The notes under the pieces were generated by a model that saw only the letters and a program-made list of their open reading frames with translations, did no database searches and was not told the origin of the DNA. Position numbers and translations under genes: made by a program. A stretch of 64,000 nt of DNA from JAFLCM01 sp964510955 (GTDB taxonomy: Bacteria; Planctomycetota; Phycisphaerae; Phycisphaerales; UBA1924), in the NCBI GenBank assembly GCA_964510955.1, contig CAZEDW010000009.1, positions 1 to 64,000 of the forward strand. The letters run 5' to 3'. Below are positions 25,013 to 34,979 of this stretch, one piece after another; position 1 is the stretch's first letter; each line of letters opens with the position of its first letter.

Positions 25013-26272
25013 ATGAAAGCCCGCATGAAGCCGTTGTTTTTCGCAGCCGCGTGGATGGTGATGGCGCTGCAGGTCGGCGTCGGTGCCCGCCCGCCGGTGG
25101 AACCGCAGAGCGAGCCCGGTGCTCCGCCCGAGGCGCCCGCCGCGCCCGAGGCCGGAGGTCAAAGGGCGGCCCCCGTGGCCCCGTTCAAGGTGCGGAAGGG
25201 GTACGAGGTGACTCTGGCCGCGGACAAGCTCGGTAACGCGAGGTTCATGGAGTTTGACGACAAGGGGCGGTTGTACCTTTCCCGGCCCAACCTCGGCGAC
25301 ATCCTGGTGCTCAGCGAGCCGGACGCCGACGGCGTGTACCAGAAGCGGGCCACGTTTGTGCAGGGGAAGACGACCGTCCACGGCCTGTGCTGGGCCGACG
25401 GCTGGATGTGGTTCACGACTTCCGGGGCCGTCTTCAAGGCGCGCGACAATGACGGTGACGGCAAGGCCGAGGAGGTGCAGACCGTTCTCAAGGACCTCCC
25501 GGAGGGAGGTCACTGGTGGCGCCCGATCCTGGTGGGCGAAGACTTCTTTATCACCGGCATCGGCGACAGCGGCAACATCACCGACGAGACCGACAGCGAC
25601 CGGCAGAAGCATTGGAAGTACTCGCTGGACGGCGTGCGACGCACGCTGTTTGTCTCTGGCATCCGCAACACGGAAAAACTCCGGGTCCGCCCCGGGACGA
25701 CGGAAATCTGGGGCTTCGACCACGGCTCGGACAACTTCGGCGAGCGGCTGGGCGAGCGTGCCGGATCGATGCAGCCGACCACCGATCTCAACCCGCCCGA
25801 CGAGCTGAATCTCTACGTCGAGGGGGGCTTCTACGGTCACCCCTTCATCGTGGGCGACAAGCTGCCGCGGTACGAGTACAAGGACCGCAAGGACATCGTG
25901 GAGCTGGCGAAGAGGGCGATCGCTCCGGAGTGGAAGATGGGGGCGCACTGGGCCTGCAACGGCTGGTGCTTCATCGATCCGCGCGTCAACCAGCGGACGC
26001 ACGCCCTGCCGGACGATCACGAGGGGGATATCTTCGTGGCGAGCCATGGGTCGTGGAACAGCCAGAAGAAGGTGGGTTACGCCGTGTCGCGCGTTCTGTT
26101 CGACAAGGAGTCGGGCAAGCCCTACGGCCTGCTGAAGATCGTGAGCACGCTGAACGCCGAGGGGACGCGCCCCCTGGCCCGCCCGGTGGACTGCGTGCAG
26201 GCGCCGGACGGGTCGGTGCTGTGGAGCTGCGACATCACCAACAGGATTTACCGGATTCGCGCGGTGAAGTAG
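25013..26272 (+). CDS. Secreted sorbosone-dehydrogenase-type propeller protein
   Basis: A 419-residue exported protein with signal peptide (about 1-24) and an Ala/Pro/Glu-rich spacer. The body matches the PVC-type putative membrane-bound dehydrogenase/L-sorbosone dehydrogenase propeller: MEFDDKGRLYLSRP, the Asp-rich calcium-like loop RDNDGDGKAEEVQTVLKDL, HGLCWADGWMWF, GFDHGSDNFGERLG and CVQAPDGSVLWSCDITNRIYRI. It ends after the propeller and lacks the HEAT-like and cytochrome domains often fused in related proteins. The substrate is unknown. ATG 25025 (MKPLFF) is an alternative start. Confidence 0.8.
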   Translation: MKARMKPLFFAAAWMVMALQVGVGARPPVEPQSEPGAPPEAPAAPEAGGQRAAPVAPFKVRKGYEVTLAADKLGNARFMEFDDKGRLYLSRPNLGDILVLSEPDADGVYQKRATFVQGKTTVHGLCWADGWMWFTTSGAVFKARDNDGDGKAEEVQTVLKDLPEGGHWWRPILVGEDFFITGIGDSGNITDETDSDRQKHWKYSLDGVRRTLFVSGIRNTEKLRVRPGTTEIWGFDHGSDNFGERLGERAGSMQPTTDLNPPDELNLYVEGGFYGHPFIVGDKLPRYEYKDRKDIVELAKRAIAPEWKMGAHWACNGWCFIDPRVNQRTHALPDDHEGDIFVASHGSWNSQKKVGYAVSRVLFDKESGKPYGLLKIVSTLNAEGTRPLARPVDCVQAPDGSVLWSCDITNRIYRIRAVK

Positions 26273-26332
26273 ACCGCGTGGTGCCGGCGGTCGGCGGTGG
26301 GGGACGCGTCGGCACGTCTATTGTCGGTGGTC

Positions 26333-26992
26333 ATGAACCGCGCCATCATCCTGTGTCCGCTGCGGATCGAGGCCGCCGCCGCGCGCCGTGCGGTGAGGGC
26401 CGGCGCGGACGTGATGTGCGTCGGGCCCGGGCCGGTGGCGGTTCGGGAGGCGGTGCGTGGCGCGGTGCTGTTGGGGGCGGAGCGGCTGGTGCTGTTCGGC
26501 GTCGCCGGCGGTTTGAGCGTGGCCTCCGGTGCCCCCGCCTTGGCGTGTGTCATCGATGAAGATGGGAACCGCTGGGAGTGCGCCGGCGTGCGGGGCGCCA
26601 CGGTGCTCGGCGTGAACCAGCCTCTATGGTCGCCGGAAGAGAAACGCCGCGCCCGCTCCCGGTTCGGCGCGGACGTGGTGGATTGCGAGTCGCACGCCTT
26701 TGCGGCGGCCTGTCGCGATGCGGGCATCGCCTGGCGGATCGTGCGGGGGATTTCCGATGGGCCGGGTCACGCGCTGCCCCGGCAGGCCGGTGGGTGGGTT
26801 CGTCGGGACGGCGCGACGAGGTATTGGCGGGTCGCCGCCGATCTTCTCGCGCGACCGTCGATGATCAGCGATGTGCGCGCGCTGGGCTCGCGGACGCGGG
26901 CGGCGCTCGAAGCCGCGTCGGCCCGCCTGGTCGAGGTTCTTGCCGACGAGCAGTTCGCAGGCGCCGCCCGCGACAAGGGGGCGGCGGCATGA
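26333..26992 (+). CDS. Nucleoside phosphorylase superfamily protein (HpnG/MqnB-like)
   Basis: A 219-residue member of the purine nucleoside phosphorylase/MTA-SAH nucleosidase fold. Seen: CPLRIEAAAARRAV at the N-terminus, CVGPGPVAVREAV, LVLFGVAGGLS (ribose/phosphate loop) and the substrate loop VDCESHAFAAACRDAG with IAWRIVRGISDGPGHALP. The D-x-E-S form and following Asp (SDGPGHALP) resemble hopanoid-associated phosphorylase HpnG more than classic MTA nucleosidase; futalosine hydrolase (MqnB) is an alternative given ubiX/ubiA 6 kb away. The stop overlaps the nadD start (ATGA). Confidence 0.75.
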   Translation: MNRAIILCPLRIEAAAARRAVRAGADVMCVGPGPVAVREAVRGAVLLGAERLVLFGVAGGLSVASGAPALACVIDEDGNRWECAGVRGATVLGVNQPLWSPEEKRRARSRFGADVVDCESHAFAAACRDAGIAWRIVRGISDGPGHALPRQAGGWVRRDGATRYWRVAADLLARPSMISDVRALGSRTRAALEAASARLVEVLADEQFAGAARDKGAAA

Positions 26993-27666
26993 GCCCCGTG
27001 CCGATCGGGAGATGGCCCGTTCCGTCCGAGGCGCGTCGCATCGCGGTCATGGGCGGCACGTTCGACCCGGTGCACCGGGCGCACGTCGAGCTGGCGCTTG
27101 CCGCGCGGGACGCGGTGGGGGCCGAGTGGGTGGTGTTCATCCCGGCGGCCCGGAACCCGCTCAAAACCTCGGAGCCGCTGCTGAGCGATCGGCAGCGGCT
27201 CGAGTTGCTCACGGTCGCCCTGGAAGGCACGGCCGGCGCGGCCATCAGCACGATGGAGCTCGAGGACGGCGGCGCGAGTTACACCGTGGAGACGCTCCGC
27301 GCCATCCACGTCCTGGCGCCGCAGGCAGAGCTGCGGCTTGTCATCGGTTCTGACTCGGCCCGCTCGTTTCACCGGTGGCGCGAGCCGCGGGAGATCATCC
27401 GCCTGGCGGCGCCGGCGGTGCTGCTCCGCGCTCCGGAGGCGTCGGCAGAGGACATGCTCACGTCCATGAAGCCGCATTGGTCGGCGGAGGAGCTCGGCCG
27501 GTGGCGCTCGTGGGTGGTGCAGGCCCCGCTCATGCCCGAGGCGGCGACGGACCTGAGGCCGCTGATCGCCGCGGGGGCCTGGGGTGACCCCGCGTTATCC
27601 GGCGGGCTGGCCCCGGGGGTGCTATCGAGGCTGCGAGAATGGTCGCAAGGGGCCGGCGGGGCATAA
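26989..27666 (+). CDS. nadD: Nicotinate-nucleotide adenylyltransferase
   Basis: A 225-residue NadD that adenylates nicotinate mononucleotide in NAD synthesis. The nucleotidyltransferase motif GGTFDPVHRAH is at about 22-32; FIPAARNPLKTSEPLLSDRQRLELL and SYTVETLRAI are typical NadD segments, and GSDSARSFHRWREP matches the conserved substrate-binding region. The usual C-terminal ISSTxIR-like motif is degenerate (EAATDLRPLIAAG). The ATG overlaps the preceding phosphorylase stop. Confidence 0.92.
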   Translation: MSPVPIGRWPVPSEARRIAVMGGTFDPVHRAHVELALAARDAVGAEWVVFIPAARNPLKTSEPLLSDRQRLELLTVALEGTAGAAISTMELEDGGASYTVETLRAIHVLAPQAELRLVIGSDSARSFHRWREPREIIRLAAPAVLLRAPEASAEDMLTSMKPHWSAEELGRWRSWVVQAPLMPEAATDLRPLIAAGAWGDPALSGGLAPGVLSRLREWSQGAGGA

Positions 27667-27778
27667 GTTAGGATGTCGGCGCGCGCCGGGGGGCGCCGTA
27701 TCTCTCTCGGCACACCCCGGCGTCGACGGCGCCCGTGGGCCCATCGCCTGGATCGAAGGCCTCCGCGAGCCATTGCCC

Positions 27779-30466
27779 ATGCCCCAGAGCCCGCCACCTC
27801 CAACCCCGCCGGCAGGACGACCTCAAGGGGAAGACGCGACGTCGCACATCCCGGCGTCGTCATCGGTGCCGCGCTCAGACCAGGGACGGTCGGGCGGGTT
27901 CATCGCTCCCATCGAAGAGCCGCTGCCCAAGCGCATCGGTCACTACCTGATCAAGCGCTCGGTGGGGGCCGGCGGGATGGGTGTTGTGTATCTGGCGACC
28001 CGCGACGACCCCAGCTTCACCCAGCTCGTGGCCCTGAAAGTCGTCAAGCGCGGGATGGACACCGACGACATCGTCCGGCGCTTCAACCAGGAGCGCACGC
28101 TGCTGAGCGGGCTGAACCATCCCAACATCGCCCGCCTTCTCGACGGCGGCGCGACCGAAGACGGGCGTCCATACTTCGTGCTCGAGTTCGTCGAGGGCAC
28201 GCCCATCGACCGGTACTGCGATTCGAATCGCCTGTCGGTCGCCGACCGCCTCAAGCTGTTCCGCAAAGTCTGCTCGGCGGTGCACCACGCCCACCAGAAC
28301 CTCATTGTCCACCGCGACCTCAAGCCCGGCAACATCCTGGTGACCAAGGAGGGCGAGCCCAAGCTGCTGGACTTCGGCATCGCCAAGGTGCTCAACCCCA
28401 GCATCATGCAGGCGCAGGAGGTCACCGGCCCCGAGGTGCGGCTGATGACCCCCGAGTACGCCAGCCCCGAGCAGGTGCGCGGCGACCCGCTCACCACCGC
28501 CAGCGACATCTACGCGCTGGGGGTGCTGCTGTACGAGCTGCTGACGGGGCGGAGGCCGTACCGCTTCAAGACCCGCCTGCAGAACGAGATCGTCCGCGTC
28601 ATCTGCGAGAGCGACCCCGAGCGCCCCAGCACCGTCGTCACGCGCGTCGATACGCGGCTCGGCCCCGGCGGCGAAGAGACCGCGATCACCCCCGACGAGG
28701 TCGCCCGCTCGCGCGAGGACCGCCCGTCGAGCCTCAAGAGCAAGCTTGAGGGCGACATTGATGACATCGTGCTGATGGCGATGGAGAAAGTGCCGCAGAA
28801 GCGGTACGCCTCCGCCGAGGCGCTGGCGCTGGACCTGCAGCGTCACGTGGACGGGCTGCCGGTTGTGGCGCGTCGGCACAGCGGGGCGTTCTACTTCGCG
28901 GGGAAATATGTGCGCCGGCACAAGGTTGGCGTGGGCTGCGCGGCGGCGGTGATGCTTGCGATCGTGGTGGGGGGGGCGGTGGCGGGTTGGCAGTGGCATC
29001 GAGCCGACGCGGCGCTCGACCTGGCGAAGGCCCGGTATGCCAACGTGGTCAGCCTGGCCGGGGCGCTGCTGCGGGAATCCGGCAGCAGCGTGTATTTTCC
29101 GAGCACCGACAACCGCGTCAAGATGACGGCGCAGTTGATCGAGGACCTGGATTCAGTAGACAAGGTGACGCCTGACCCGAAGTTGAAGCGGCTGATCGCC
29201 TTGGCCCACATGAGGCTCGGCGACCTCGCGGGGGGGCGCACGCAGAACACGGGCGACCCGAAAGAGGCGCGGCGTCGGTTTGATCTGGCGGCGCAGATCC
29301 TCGATTCGCTGGTCAGGGGCGACCCGGAAAACTCCGACATCAAGCTCGATCTTGTGACCGCGCTCCGGGGCCAGGCCGACGCGATGGGGCGGCTGGCGCC
29401 GGACTCGCGCGATCGGCTGGCGATGTACCAGTCCGCGTTCGATACGCTCGTCAAGCTGCCGCCGCTGGCCGACAAGGACCGCCAGGCGTCGGTCAACGGG
29501 GTCGGTACGTCGATTCTGATGTCGATCGCGGGCCTTCAGGCGACGCTCGGCGAACCCGCCAAGGCCGACGAATCGTATCAGCAGGCGATCGCGCGGCGTG
29601 AGGCGGTGTACCAGCAGGACAAGGGCAAGTCCGCGCGCCGCGAGTACGCGGCGGCGCTCGCCGCGTCGGCGCTCGTGATCGAGCAGCTCGGCGACAAAGC
29701 CCGCATGACCGAGACGCTGAACAAGGCGCTCAAGCTGCGCGAAGAAGCGGTGCGCGAGACGCCAGACGATCCAACCGCCGTCCGCGACCTCGGTTCCAAT
29801 CTCTACCTGCTCGCGAAGTCGCTTATCGACAAGGACAACCCCGAGCGCACGCATCAGGCGATCGCTTACCTTGCGGAGGCCCAGAAGGTCGTTCAGGGAG
29901 CTATCGACAGCGATCCCAAGGACATCCGGGTACGCCAGGACCTGGGGCGCATCTACGAGATTCGGAGCACCGCATACTCTGCACTCAAGGACTACGAGAA
30001 GGCGTTGCAGGCCGCCGACGCGGAGGTGAGCCTCGCGGAGCAGTTGAGGCAGCGGTCGCCGTCCGATCGCATCAATCGGCTCCAGCTCGGCGCCGGGCTC
30101 CTCCTCGGCGCCGAGGCGGCGACGAAACTCGGCCAGCCCAGCGAAGCCAAGGCCCGCCTCGATCGCGCGATCGGCCTTCGCGAGGAAGACCTCACCGCTG
30201 ATCCAGGCAACGTCACGTCGAGAATCCGCCTCGCCAACGCACACGAAGCCCTTGCCGCCGCTATGGAGAAGGCGATGGCGACGCCCGGCCTCGGGGCCGA
30301 GAAGCGGGCCGAGTACCTGGGAGACGCGATCAAGGCGGCAACGAAGGCCCACTCGCTTTTGCTGAAGCTCCGCGAGGAAGACAAGGGCGGTGACGGCGTC
30401 GCGAAAGACCTCGGCGCGGTCGAAGAGCAACTCCGCCGCCTTCAGGCTCCCACGTCCGGGAAATAG
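27779..30466 (+). CDS. Membrane-anchored Ser/Thr protein kinase with TPR-like sensor region
   Basis: An 895-residue Hanks-type kinase. The Gly-rich loop VGAGGMGVVY is at 62-71, the catalytic Lys at 87 (VALKVV), HRDLKPGN with Asp180, DFG at 198-200, and TPEYASPEQVRG as the activation/APE segment (224-235). A membrane helix (about 384-404) links it to a C-terminal helical region of about 490 residues with TPR-like repeats (for example LGEPAKADESYQQAIARREA and RLDRAIGLREEDL), presumably outside the cytoplasm and sensing or binding partners. ATG 27779 is chosen because the upstream extension overlaps nadD. No obvious substrate protein gene or phosphatase is adjacent. Confidence 0.92.
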   Translation: MPQSPPPPTPPAGRPQGEDATSHIPASSSVPRSDQGRSGGFIAPIEEPLPKRIGHYLIKRSVGAGGMGVVYLATRDDPSFTQLVALKVVKRGMDTDDIVRRFNQERTLLSGLNHPNIARLLDGGATEDGRPYFVLEFVEGTPIDRYCDSNRLSVADRLKLFRKVCSAVHHAHQNLIVHRDLKPGNILVTKEGEPKLLDFGIAKVLNPSIMQAQEVTGPEVRLMTPEYASPEQVRGDPLTTASDIYALGVLLYELLTGRRPYRFKTRLQNEIVRVICESDPERPSTVVTRVDTRLGPGGEETAITPDEVARSREDRPSSLKSKLEGDIDDIVLMAMEKVPQKRYASAEALALDLQRHVDGLPVVARRHSGAFYFAGKYVRRHKVGVGCAAAVMLAIVVGGAVAGWQWHRADAALDLAKARYANVVSLAGALLRESGSSVYFPSTDNRVKMTAQLIEDLDSVDKVTPDPKLKRLIALAHMRLGDLAGGRTQNTGDPKEARRRFDLAAQILDSLVRGDPENSDIKLDLVTALRGQADAMGRLAPDSRDRLAMYQSAFDTLVKLPPLADKDRQASVNGVGTSILMSIAGLQATLGEPAKADESYQQAIARREAVYQQDKGKSARREYAAALAASALVIEQLGDKARMTETLNKALKLREEAVRETPDDPTAVRDLGSNLYLLAKSLIDKDNPERTHQAIAYLAEAQKVVQGAIDSDPKDIRVRQDLGRIYEIRSTAYSALKDYEKALQAADAEVSLAEQLRQRSPSDRINRLQLGAGLLLGAEAATKLGQPSEAKARLDRAIGLREEDLTADPGNVTSRIRLANAHEALAAAMEKAMATPGLGAEKRAEYLGDAIKAATKAHSLLLKLREEDKGGDGVAKDLGAVEEQLRRLQAPTSGK

Positions 30467-30660
30467 ACCCTGGGCGGTCGTTCTTTGTCCAAACGGGTTG
30501 TTTTTTTCTTGCTCACCCGCCCAGCCAGTCGGATACTGAACACACCCGGCGAGTCCCGGGATCGCCGTTTGCCGGCGCCGCCGGCGGGGGCGAGAGTCTC
30601 TCTCGTGACTGCACAGAGCCGAAGGGCGTTTCGGGAAGCCCGAGCGGCGCCAAAGAGGAG

Positions 30661-33600
30661 ATGCACATCTCGCAACGACTCCGCTTCAATCTCAGCACTG
30701 TTCGAGTTCCCGCCGCGGCGGTGCTGGCGGTGGCCGGCGCGCTTGCTCCCGATGCCGGTGGGCAGAGCTTCAACATCGACTTCAACCGGTCCACGGCGCC
30801 GGGCAACGGTGCGCCGGCCTCCACGTTCGCCGGAGCGGGCGTCGCTGGCGCGTGGAACGCCCTGACCGATTCGGCGACGTCCCTGGCCCTTGCCGACACC
30901 GCCGGCGGCGCGACCGCCGCCTCCATCACGCGGTCCGGCGGGGCGAGTTCGGGGAGCGACAGCCCTAACACGCACACGGACTTTCAGTTTCTCCTCGACG
31001 ATTACCTCCTGGCGACGGCTTCGACCAGCATCACGCTGACGGTTTCGGGGCTCGCCGCCGGCAGGTACCGCGTCATCACCTACGCCATACGCACGGCTTC
31101 ACCGAGCACGATCTCCTCGATCACGGTGGCCGGCGGTCTCACCTCCAACCCCCAGACCGCGGGCGGGGTCGTCCCTGTGGACGCATTGGCCGAGGGTGTC
31201 ACGCACACCTCGCACCTCATCGACCTGAACGCCGCCGGGTCCGTGACCATCACGGTCGGGCCGACAACGCCCGGCACGAGCTGCGCCGTCAACGGGGTGC
31301 AACTCGTGTATTCGCAGCCGTCGCGGCTGTATGTGGATGCGTCCGCGCCCGCGGGCGGCGACGGGCTCTCGTGGGCGACGGCGTTCAACGAACTGCAGAC
31401 CGGCATCGCTTCCGCCGCCTCCCTTTCGACCGTCACCGAGGTGTGGGTGGCGAGAGGAACCTACAGGCCGGCCGGACCTGGCGGGCCTCGGTCCGCGACG
31501 TTTGTTCCCCGCAAGAGGCTCTACGGCGGCTTCGCGGGCAGCGAGACCGCGCTGGCCCAACGGAACATCGGCGCGAATCCGACCGTCTTGAGCGGGGATC
31601 TCAACGGCGACGACTTGCCGGGCTTCCAGAACCGTTCCGACAACTGCTACCACGTTGTCACCGCCGACGCCCCGCAATCCGGCTCCCGCGTGGACGGCTT
31701 CACGATCTCGGGCGGGCAGGCCGACGGCGCCGCGGCAGCGGATCAGCGCGGCGGGGGCATCAACCTGATCGACCCGTTCCTTTTCAACATCGATAACTGC
31801 ACCCTGATCGACAACAAGGCCAAGGACGACGGAGGGGCGATCTACTGGCTGCCCACTTCCGGCTCCCCTCCCAAGACCCTTATCGTGAGCCGGTGTCTTA
31901 TCCAGGGCAACCGGGCCGACGACGGCGGCGCCGCCCTGCGGATGAACGGAACCGTCGGCATCACCGCCCACCTTGTCAACTGCCGAATCCTGAACAACGA
32001 CAACGGGTTTGACGGGACCGTTCACGTCTTCAATGGTGTGTGCAATCTGACGAACTGTTTGATCGCGGGGAACCGCGCGGCGAACGCGCCGGGCGTCGAG
32101 TTCCGCGGGGCCGCGAACGGCTCCGGCGTGCGGAACTGCACCATCACGCAGAATTTCTGCCCCTCGGCTGCCGGTGCCGGCGTGTTGCTAAGCTCCGTGT
32201 CAGGCTCGGTCACCATCTCGAACACGGTCGCCCGGCTCCCATGGATCGATGGGACTCCGACCAGTGTCTCCGACCTGGGGGTGCTGGGCGCCGGTTCGTA
32301 TTCCATCATCCGCAGCTCGGTGACCGGCGCCACCGGTTCGGGGGTGGTAGCCGCCGCCCCCATGTTCTGTGCCACGCTGGGCGCGGACATGACGTGGGCA
32401 TCCGGCGACGAGGACTTCTCACAGTTGGCGTGCTCGGCGCTCAACGATCAGGGGGACAACTCCGCGCTGCCGACAGACGTCGCGGACCTGGACGGTGACG
32501 GGAATACGTCGGAGGTCATCCCGTACGACCTGGAAGGCGCACCGCGCCAGGTGGACCTGGCCGGCGCAACGAACTTCAATGCCCAATCGGCCCCGGTGGA
32601 CCTCGGCGCGTTCGAGCAGCAGGTCGATTTTCTGAGATGGAACAGAGCGGCGGGCACCTCCGACGCATGGGAACGGACGACGGCCTGGACGCCGAACGGC
32701 ACCCCGGGCCCGACCAAGGCCGCCTATTTCCCGTTCGTCGGCACCAGCTTCTCCACCACCGCCAACACCGGCACCGATGACGCGGATCAGCTTGTTGTCG
32801 CCAACTGGCATTACTTCTTCTTTGAAACCGGGACGCCGGACACGATACGCCTTTCCCCACTGCGGGGGCCCGCAGCCGTGTTCGCGGACCCGAGTGGCAA
32901 CGATGCCTATCCCTGGTTCCGCGAGGGGCTGCTGGATGCGACGGGCGCCGACATCAGGGTTGGTGATCGCACGTTGGGCGCCTACGCCTACGCCAACTTC
33001 TATCGCGGCTCGGGTTCATCGCTCATCTGTCGGAATGTCCTGGTCGAATGGGGGGGCATCGAGATCGCGGGGAGCACGTGGGATATCAGCGGCGAGGTCA
33101 GGGTGGGGGGCGAAGAGGCATACCTCGTTGGCGGTGGGACCATCTCGGGCGATGTCGTCGTGCACGGGCTGATCAGCCCGAGTAACACGGTGCCACCAGT
33201 GCTCAACATCACCGGCAATCTCACGATGGCTCAGTCGCCCGTGGCGAGTGACCGTGCACCGATCACCAACTTCGACGTCTATCCAGGCGGGAACATCGAT
33301 CAGTTCGTGGTGGGCGGCACCGCCACACTTGGCGGAAGCGTGAGCGTATCCTTGCACCCGACCTCTCCGGTCCCGCCCGTCGGTTCGGCGTGGACCCTGC
33401 TCACGGCCGGCGCTCGCGCCGGGACCTTCGGCACCGCTTTTCTCCCCGGCGACGGGCAGAAAATCGTCCGGCTTGTCTACGGGTCAGCCGCCGCCGAGCG
33501 CTCCGCAACGGTCGTGGCCCAGGTTGAGTACCAGACCAACGTCATCAACCTGCAACCCCCGCTGGGGTTCCCCGTTCCGGGAACACCCGCCGCGGCGGCC

Positions 33601-34920
33601 ACGGGCAAGGTCCACGCGGCCGCGAATACCCAACCGGACCTGTGCGTGGTCGTGCCGGACTCCACCAATCCCACCGGCGCTCCCGGTAAGCTGCACGTTC
33701 TCATCAACCTGGGCGCAACCGCCAACGCCTGGAACGGATGGGCCGCGGTCACTCTGACCAAGACCACCCAGAACAACCCCAGCGGCGCGTGCCTCGCCGA
33801 CTTCAACGCCGACGGACGCAAGGACGTCGCGGTGTGCAACCAGTCTTCCAACAGCGTTCAGGTGTTCCTCAATAACGGTGCCGACGACTTCCTCGCGCCC
33901 ATCACCTTCGCCACCGGCTCGGCCCCGAAAGCCATCGACGCGGGCGACATCGATTCCGATGGCGATCAGGACCTTGTTGTTGCGTGCTCCGGCGTCAATC
34001 AAGTGTGGCTTCACAGGAACAACGGAGCCGCGGTCTTCGCGCACGCCTCACCCGCCGACGAGATCGCCGTGGGTACCGACCCAAGCTCCGTATTCGTCAA
34101 AGACCTCGACGCTGACGGCGCCCCCGACATCGGCGTGGCCAACCGGGGCTCCGCCAATGCCTCCATCATCCGCAACACCGTTCCGGTGCTGGCGAGGGGA
34201 GCCGGGGGTGAACGCCTCGCGTGGCAGGGGTTCCTCACACCCACGTTCCATGCCTGCGAATCCGAGCCGAGCAGTATCGAACCTGGCCAAATCGACAACG
34301 GTAAGGACACCGATGTTGTCATCGGCAACCACGGCTCAGGCTCGGTCACAGTGCTGCTTTCGAGTGATTCCGGGGGTTTTTCGAGCAGCAGCGGTCCTAT
34401 CGGAAGTTCACCAAGCTCCGTGGCGCTGGTTGATCTGGATCAGGACGGGCGGCTGGATATCGCCGCTGCGGCCCAGGACCCCGCAGCGCCGGGGTCAAAC
34501 GTCATTCGCGTTCTGCAGACCAGCGTGGATGCCGGCGGGACGTTGCTGCTGAACCAGGGCGCCAACATCGTGCCCGACGCCCCGCCCACGCTCGTTCTCG
34601 CGGATGACCTGGACGGCAACGGCATCGCCGATCTCATCGCCGTCAACCCCGACACCGTCGCCGAGCGGGGTGCAGACGCCCCACCCCGCGTCGCCACCAA
34701 CACCATCAAGGTGCGTCTGAACCTCCGCCCCTGCCCCACAGACCTGAGCGGCGACCGCGTCACCAACACCGGTGACCTGACGCTCCTGCTCCTCCGCTTC
34801 GGTCAGGCCGCCCCTGTCGGCTCTCCCGCCGCGGCCGCCGATCTGAACCAGGACGGCACCGTCAACACCGCCGACCTGACCCAGCTCCTGCTCAAGTTCG
34901 GGCAGGCGTGCCCCAGGTGA
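30661..34920 (+). CDS. Giant secreted protein: beta-helix, FG-GAP/VCBS-like repeats, GC-type dockerin (paralogue 1)
   Basis: A 1,419-residue exported protein with signal peptide (about 1-35). From about residue 220 it shows the polymorphic-outer-membrane-like beta-helix arrangement (YVDASAPAGGDGLSWATAFN, EVWVARGTYRP, RLYGGFAGSETALAQRNIGA, VDGFTISGGQADG). Around 600-960 lies a second beta region. From about 965, FG-GAP/VCBS-like units (DFNADGRKDVAVCNQSSN, DIDSDGDQDLVVACSG, DLDADGAPDIGVANRG) suggest a calcium-binding propeller. The chain ends with two EF-hand-like dockerin repeats between cysteines (FGQACPR). An AGAGGAG ribosome site abuts the ATG with almost no spacer, which is unusual. The downstream gene is a paralogue. 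The ligand is unknown. Confidence 0.85.
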   Translation: MHISQRLRFNLSTVRVPAAAVLAVAGALAPDAGGQSFNIDFNRSTAPGNGAPASTFAGAGVAGAWNALTDSATSLALADTAGGATAASITRSGGASSGSDSPNTHTDFQFLLDDYLLATASTSITLTVSGLAAGRYRVITYAIRTASPSTISSITVAGGLTSNPQTAGGVVPVDALAEGVTHTSHLIDLNAAGSVTITVGPTTPGTSCAVNGVQLVYSQPSRLYVDASAPAGGDGLSWATAFNELQTGIASAASLSTVTEVWVARGTYRPAGPGGPRSATFVPRKRLYGGFAGSETALAQRNIGANPTVLSGDLNGDDLPGFQNRSDNCYHVVTADAPQSGSRVDGFTISGGQADGAAAADQRGGGINLIDPFLFNIDNCTLIDNKAKDDGGAIYWLPTSGSPPKTLIVSRCLIQGNRADDGGAALRMNGTVGITAHLVNCRILNNDNGFDGTVHVFNGVCNLTNCLIAGNRAANAPGVEFRGAANGSGVRNCTITQNFCPSAAGAGVLLSSVSGSVTISNTVARLPWIDGTPTSVSDLGVLGAGSYSIIRSSVTGATGSGVVAAAPMFCATLGADMTWASGDEDFSQLACSALNDQGDNSALPTDVADLDGDGNTSEVIPYDLEGAPRQVDLAGATNFNAQSAPVDLGAFEQQVDFLRWNRAAGTSDAWERTTAWTPNGTPGPTKAAYFPFVGTSFSTTANTGTDDADQLVVANWHYFFFETGTPDTIRLSPLRGPAAVFADPSGNDAYPWFREGLLDATGADIRVGDRTLGAYAYANFYRGSGSSLICRNVLVEWGGIEIAGSTWDISGEVRVGGEEAYLVGGGTISGDVVVHGLISPSNTVPPVLNITGNLTMAQSPVASDRAPITNFDVYPGGNIDQFVVGGTATLGGSVSVSLHPTSPVPPVGSAWTLLTAGARAGTFGTAFLPGDGQKIVRLVYGSAAAERSATVVAQVEYQTNVINLQPPLGFPVPGTPAAAATGKVHAAANTQPDLCVVVPDSTNPTGAPGKLHVLINLGATANAWNGWAAVTLTKTTQNNPSGACLADFNADGRKDVAVCNQSSNSVQVFLNNGADDFLAPITFATGSAPKAIDAGDIDSDGDQDLVVACSGVNQVWLHRNNGAAVFAHASPADEIAVGTDPSSVFVKDLDADGAPDIGVANRGSANASIIRNTVPVLARGAGGERLAWQGFLTPTFHACESEPSSIEPGQIDNGKDTDVVIGNHGSGSVTVLLSSDSGGFSSSSGPIGSSPSSVALVDLDQDGRLDIAAAAQDPAAPGSNVIRVLQTSVDAGGTLLLNQGANIVPDAPPTLVLADDLDGNGIADLIAVNPDTVAERGADAPPRVATNTIKVRLNLRPCPTDLSGDRVTNTGDLTLLLLRFGQAAPVGSPAAAADLNQDGTVNTADLTQLLLKFGQACPR

Positions 34921-34979
34921 CGTGCTCGGTGGAATCTGCCCCGTGCCTCGGAGAAAGACAGTTGCGAAGCCGTCCGCAC

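Noticed and set aside
30467..30660. Intrinsic terminator at the T-run near 30502-30508 after the kinase gene
   Set aside because: The T7 run is not preceded by a stable hairpin; it sits inside a possible loop instead.
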